DNA of 9,700 nt from Elusimicrobiota bacterium (GTDB taxonomy: Bacteria; Elusimicrobiota; Elusimicrobia; 2-02-FULL-39-32), in assembly GCA_023249835.1 (NCBI GenBank), contig JAHFBY010000031.1, forward strand, positions 1 to 9,700, given 5' to 3'. Both the position numbers and the translations under genes were made by a program. Positions 8,601-9,700 of the stretch are shown one piece after another. Each line of letters opens with the position of its first letter. Position 1 is the stretch's first letter. The notes under the pieces were generated by a model that did no database searches, was not told the origin of the DNA, and was given only the letters and a program-made list of their open reading frames with translations.

Positions 8601-9700
8601 CGCGCCGTTTTCTAAACGGTAGGTATGCGAATAGGTCGGCAAAGTAAAATAGATGAGGTCAGGATTAAAACCATAGAAGTTGTTCGCCAGAAAATCTTCC
8701 TGAACTCTTTGCCAAATATCTTCGTTAACGTGCAGCACTAAGGGCAAGTCAAACGCCATGCCGTCCACTTGTTCCTGGGTGTATCCCTTTTCCAAATAGA
8801 CTTTTTCCATTTCATAGCGATACTGCCAAAGCTGGCGTTGCGCCAAAGTTAACAGATCAGCGTCGCTCGGAATTCTTAGATAAGCCTGGCGGAGGTCAGA
8901 CTCGAAATCGCTTCTTACTTTTTCTAAGGTCTGACTGTCCTTAACGCTTTTTTCCCTTAAATATTCTGCTACTTTGTTTTTGACCAAGGCCCTTGTTTCA
9001 GAAGAAATTTCTGGATCATCAATATTAAGCACAATGCGGGCAGTGCGCACGAGGTCCAAATCATACATCGATCCTAAACCCAAACGAGTGGCTGCTCCGG
9101 CAAACAATAGGTGGTAGGCCACTTTCCCCCCTCTAAGCTCGTCCTTAGCGATTTCCATATAGCGATCATGTTCAGGACTTTCCTTAAACTCATTGAATTG
9201 CTCAAGCGGATCCAAACTTTCCGGTAAAGGCCTAAATTGATCGGAGTCTGATGCAAGCGCATTAATTTGGTCTAAAATAACGGAAATTGCTTTTTCGATC
9301 CTCTTTACCGAATCCGTCTGGTTTTGCGCCAAAGCCTGACTTCTCTCTTGCAAAAGATTTTCCAATTTTGCGCTGTGGTCGCCTAAGCGATTCCGCAGTT
9401 CGTTTAAGTAAAAATCAGACAATCCAGTGGGCGCGACGTCGGAAAGTTCCCGCAAGGGATGCCTCTCTAGCAAAGCAGCGGTGTTGCGGTCATGGTGCAG
9501 GTTAACGGCCTCATTGATGTTCACCGTATAAAATCTACGCAAAATATCGTTAAACAAACCGCTAACGCTCCTTTTATTTCCCGCGTCAGCTTCTAACCAT
9601 TCCGACCCGTTCCAGACTTCCGTGTGCATATTGCCCACGACTTGCGCCAACTCTGCGCCTGTTTCCCGCGCAACTTTTCGCCAATTTTCCGGCAATTGGG
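1476..9700 (-). CDS. Giant multidomain sugar-phosphate enzyme / membrane protease fusion protein (N-terminus outside window)
   Basis: A single uninterrupted frame runs from the right edge to the TAA at 1478-1476. The first possible start is a TTG at 9695 with no room for a Shine-Dalgarno site, and the frame is open to the edge, so the real protein is longer than the 2,739 residues counted here (numbering starts at that TTG). Recognisable parts in order: unassigned N-terminal region (~1-160), UDP-sugar pyrophosphorylase-like (~165-575), charged linker (~600-640), phosphoglucomutase/phosphomannomutase (~660-1175), phosphoglycerate kinase (~1228-1640), glucose-6-phosphate isomerase (~1648-2190), HELGH membrane peptidase-like segment (~2225-2358), unassigned C-terminal region (~2359-2739). 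The enzyme domains normally occur as separate cytosolic proteins of 400-550 residues. Three of them catalyse consecutive steps from fructose-6-phosphate to a UDP-sugar. No signal peptide is visible because the N-terminus is missing. Domain assignments rest on motifs read by eye; that the whole is one polypeptide is seen directly, but whether it is processed is unknown. Confidence 0.9.
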   Translation of the reverse strand, partial: QLPENWRKVARETGAELAQVVGNMHTEVWNGSEWLEADAGNKRSVSGLFNDILRRFYTVNINEAVNLHHDRNTAALLERHPLRELSDVAPTGLSDFYLNELRNRLGDHSAKLENLLQERSQALAQNQTDSVKRIEKAISVILDQINALASDSDQFRPLPESLDPLEQFNEFKESPEHDRYMEIAKDELRGGKVAYHLLFAGAATRLGLGSMYDLDLVRTARIVLNIDDPEISSETRALVKNKVAEYLREKSVKDSQTLEKVRSDFESDLRQAYLRIPSDADLLTLAQRQLWQYRYEMEKVYLEKGYTQEQVDGMAFDLPLVLHVNEDIWQRVQEDFLANNFYGFNPDLIYFTLPTYSHTYRLENGALVQNTAGSRLPIGHGEATVKLFDQEQTVQLKRSGEVMVVREPLRRVLEKLDASALVYHRINDLTMMDGEAINVELLAYYRFRMDQGNNIVAELVSNPNKQKGGNAVYNQNARHAMLVETVASDGSQSLTQLLNQLQRSGAPYNKFSLAINPKALDEDMVRRAVRPYVRHKDGGFTLELVTGDLTQIPEMNAAFFQKSPESRISDFKEFKNLPEALLRVANQANDPSFRTFLQKRALDRSLPRRVPQNRGEESKSSERDPESVRHQNLLEQGRHVLANPKFQNEIKNGYDVRAQAISKNRIVMPDFHMVPAFTYSAGVALALKLKELHPEAANGGMLRVLVTGDHRETTPSLRDGFVQGLISMGVNVDYALSEVSTPMSNYYARLKEGLYQAAVQVTASHNKLVDNGFKVSLRRAPNQKLRGIFGKEMYEMLEMSNSSSANRLAPQRGEKREITDMQETYKEKMTERLQTLLGNYNVDQGALQKLMFVVDTGNAVMGPIIEDVLNSLGVRYKMVDHGMESVVRDPGLELAHDADPSQFDKYDEHLKAEVEKIKRENAEQGLDYQVFGFATDGDGDRAGFTDEGGNYLNPVKLAYLFYAWMLRENPDSKFVPDIRSGLEVLEELADHYDEQHPPGWPIVREALRKAHSKVGVEDSHHIFLQMFADEDEDLLDDAFGGAFLYFIANVLKDPSQSVQKTLSRVWYPTLEELRPDVNPQADIREAMEALREGVRSYLPEFIESIEVELEESTPKEQKGSGRLNIKSKVTGQNIGWVMVRKSNTSAKLSIKAQAVNRALLRNIVSAIHKTFTDFEYEVIDGKVVALTQENLEEDLENPVRTVRAALAKSGLDAVNAKLDPDRFPEEFNFKTLDQVFVRGKTVILRVDINSSVVDGRIQMNERIKAAAETIRELSMRGAKVVVIAHQGRPGDPDFLEQLDQHAQMINDALRDSEVQTRYVPDLYGEEAQSNIRGLRNGQVILLKNVRTPTQGKKTLEDNEEFVRNLTALADLFVLDGFSVAHRDQASVTGFAGLPHVSGRLVEKEMRRANRFLTKAEKPYIEILGGSKISDHLNALRSGLDNGLIDQVLAGGMLAQLLLLIRAEEDGVTLRLGEKTSEALRKQDVDETRPQGLLTREFMDELKGIFRKHRAKFVLPEDLAYIDSDGNRQEVRVNEIPEDGSFGYLFGDNGTQTANRYAQIVLSARTIFVKGPQGNYKKGPFKLSSEIVFRAVAGSGAFWMTGGGDTDILLKELGITPSESTLSGGAFLMVKAGERLAGINALQARIQVYTEVEESEREFNARPGDRGSMEELFKDNGIERGGWVGRVNELLQTRADQEGSPEFYEKLVSEMESLGVTKIGFVGMGGETSTLGQSNEDVTLLNSLSAIQRLVHSANLAQMRWFVVSKSGTTTETLALSSALERAYTARNLNPTEYIHYVTDPNTPLANSKSQAGYKVSARELNGQTSVGGRNAGMNAPNLINFAWRSRKSAQNGRVRAMLQSIADSQRDGRGINWTRGALQAAALCQTHPNLVIIQPESTSQEIDNWQQQNLEESLGKHNNGFTVFTDRPDLDALDQHEQKGWAFVELLVPGEENQTNDYAQRAREKGYPVITIALPRTPPEHLNQVIAYGWMKFVAVLGRKWRTNFSDQPAVENYKSRMKTMMEQPYVPPQNAELLANEVGLSANGVTVHIGGVPLDQRQNMTEISNPGTLLGRFQSLSRLSLNSMVLVHYGDLTPKAAWYSRLAQSITQWSGFGVKVAEGTQALHGLFVNWFGGQPSQIPVHIVYINEPGMTTNMKSINHIAALAAHQALVEQNRASVLLVVDQSREEANAAVEQFFNDAQMEFVRLQSQEWPILRSMGALKNWDIVQYLGNLYHELGHVFFGFLAGIVAKPESISQNPQVRVIYHLGREIGMIRSVIFKLGGTLLPLIFLFAIAPFYIYVLDPLITHGGWIGQLIAYASIAFWLTLFAIPSGVNIILNVKNRNQPGNDFHNFWKPVGGVLNSITKEKKAVKDPSAADQLRALIRSLNYLNGEEYSEQLARIRELKDRLHNSSSERLRQAAQLEPGTMQQDALKKAQQAWVISQVISLMDNGELNEQSAIELQSALRLVFNGGNTGVSIVPVHSSLTEGFRHQSFGLPSFLGRSRFVVTLDHSLTANDQNQVQWIIDELNRNITKELGKALFLTQVQRKKSQGKTIDLFNEPEQTDQNVAGAKKEAPAYRTLDVTDVLTPEAEGVEFVIAQLVQRLQWMAGKNRSELSANPFALAANVKTGAESEEFRRNLKTALAAKGVSADLLAELERIEIVLDYDAQGTINLDVLQSRFNTEIQFETNNYQRAILSERYMDLVKILQLINATQAVNIDPMQRIHNELKAYQFVSVQA
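2622..3023 (-). other. Domain: membrane-embedded HELGH metallopeptidase-like (M50-like), residues ~2225-2358
   Basis: A YHELGHVFFGFLAGIVA helix holds the zinc motif HExxH (H2234, E2235, H2238), followed by two long hydrophobic helices at about 2277-2301 and 2311-2338. Directly after the second is a PGNDFHNF segment whose D2348 is placed like the third zinc ligand of site-2-type proteases, which comes late in an NxxPxxxxDG-like motif. HELGH inside a hydrophobic helix followed by membrane spans is the hallmark of M50 intramembrane or membrane-associated metallopeptidases. Normally such proteins are not joined to cytosolic enzymes. The segment is short (~130 aa), with fewer spans than most M50 proteins, so it may be a minimal or degenerate version. 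Confidence 0.6.
3126..4754 (-). other. Domain: glucose-6-phosphate isomerase (transaldolase-fusion type), residues ~1648-2190
   Basis: This enzyme interconverts glucose-6-phosphate and fructose-6-phosphate. Visible motifs: GMGGETS at 1721-1727 (the GMGGSSL loop of the family), SKSGTTTET at 1763-1771 (the SIS phosphate-binding loop), GGR at 1826-1828, EESLGK at 1910-1915 (catalytic Glu region), DQPAVENYK at 2006-2014 (catalytic Lys candidate K2014), and a late GTQALHG segment with H2124. The order GMGG, long C-terminal extension after the DQP helix and a late histidine resembles the isomerase half of bacterial transaldolase/glucose-6-phosphate isomerase fusions better than the classical free-standing enzyme. 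The key motifs are intact, so this is the most likely active module of the giant protein along with the mutase. Confidence 0.85.
4776..6014 (-). other. Domain: phosphoglycerate kinase, residues ~1228-1640
   Basis: Phosphoglycerate kinase transfers phosphate between 1,3-bisphosphoglycerate and ADP. The N-terminal half carries the signature RVDIN (D1246, N1248), the arginine in ERIKAAAETI (R1261), AHQGRP (H1284, R1287), KNVR (R1345) and AHR (R1381), which together match the 3-phosphoglycerate pocket. The C-terminal half carries GGSK (K1426) and the nucleotide loop GGGDT (1600-1604) followed by a SGGAFL strand. Two residues usually conserved are changed: the second lysine of GGAKxxDK is H1430, and the Glu of GPxGxFE is K1575. 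The domain is full length (~413 aa). Family assignment is secure; whether it still catalyses the kinase reaction is doubtful because both changes fall in the ATP half. Confidence 0.9.
6171..7718 (-). other. Domain: phosphoglucomutase/phosphomannomutase, residues ~660-1175
   Basis: Alpha-D-phosphohexomutases interconvert hexose-6-phosphate and hexose-1-phosphate through a phosphoserine. The four hallmark loops are visible in order: GDHR with D708 and R710; the catalytic TASHN loop with the phosphoserine candidate S763; the magnesium-binding loop DGDGDR at 935-940; and the phosphate-binding RKSNT at 1139-1143. The sugar-specificity loop, usually GEKSGH, appears as VEDSHH (E1016, S1018, H1020), and the proline that normally follows TASHN is lysine. 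At ~515 residues the domain is full length, with a polar insertion rich in Ser/Asn/Arg around 825-845. All catalytic residues I can check are present, so this domain could be active; glucose versus mannose preference is not readable. Confidence 0.85.
7971..9203 (-). other. Domain: UDP-sugar pyrophosphorylase-like (UDPGP family), residues ~165-575
   Basis: Members of this family join UTP and a sugar-1-phosphate to make UDP-glucose, UDP-GlcNAc or related sugars. The nucleotide-binding loop is visible at residues 198-208 (FAGAATRLGLG), matching the family pattern LxGGxGTRLG except that one glycine of the pair is alanine. Further on, an EDFLANNFYGFNPDLIYFTLP stretch (around 330-350) matches the region of UDP-GlcNAc pyrophosphorylases that reads roughly KYFGLxxxxVxFFxQ. 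The VYHRINDLTMMD stretch (N426, D427) followed by a region ending in GGNAV matches the family's metal/sugar-binding strand and its following PxEKxG-like loop. The length of ~410 residues suits a complete domain. The substrate sugar cannot be decided. The altered loop means that activity is uncertain. Confidence 0.65.

Noticed and set aside
9693..9695. TTG as the start codon of the giant protein
   Set aside because: It is merely the first possible start triplet at the window edge; the frame is open further right (CAA before it) and no ribosome-binding site can be seen.
1..9700. tRNA, rRNA, CRISPR array, insertion sequence or phage attachment site
   Set aside because: I saw no cloverleaf, no spaced direct repeats, no transposase motifs and no terminal inverted repeats; nearly the whole window is coding.

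Overview
The window is dominated by one reading frame on the minus strand that fills positions 1476 to the right edge (2,740 codons visible and still open at the edge). It encodes what looks like a single giant multidomain protein. In N-to-C order I can recognise: a UDP-sugar pyrophosphorylase-like domain, a phosphoglucomutase/phosphomannomutase domain, a phosphoglycerate kinase domain, a glucose-6-phosphate isomerase domain of the kind found in transaldolase-isomerase fusions, a membrane-embedded HELGH (M50-like) metallopeptidase segment, and about 380 residues I cannot assign. Each enzyme domain is about the length of the free-standing enzyme, and there is no stop codon or frameshift between them.

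Downstream of the giant gene on the same strand are three small genes (88, 73 and 125 aa), all predicted to be membrane or membrane-anchored and none recognised. A sequence-perfect sigma70-type promoter (TTGACA, 17-bp spacer, TATAAT) lies in the 157-bp gap after the giant gene, so the small genes probably form their own transcription unit. A G/C block sits between the 73-aa and 125-aa genes. At the left edge, on the plus strand and convergent with the small genes, is the 3' end of a TolC-type outer-membrane efflux protein gene.

The TolC-type protein points to a diderm (Gram-negative-type) bacterium. The moderate GC content, the sigma70 promoter and the purine-rich Shine-Dalgarno site are ordinary bacterial features. 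Giant genes encoding enormous proteins are known from candidate phyla such as Omnitrophota, and this window would fit that kind of genome, but that placement is inference and not shown by any marker gene here.

Three of the fused activities are consecutive in one pathway: glucose-6-phosphate isomerase (F6P to G6P), phosphoglucomutase (G6P to G1P) and a nucleotide-sugar pyrophosphorylase (G1P + UTP to UDP-sugar). Phosphoglycerate kinase belongs to lower glycolysis and lacks two normally important active-site residues here. The main novelty is the combination of these cytosolic sugar-phosphate enzymes with a membrane metalloprotease-like segment in one polypeptide.
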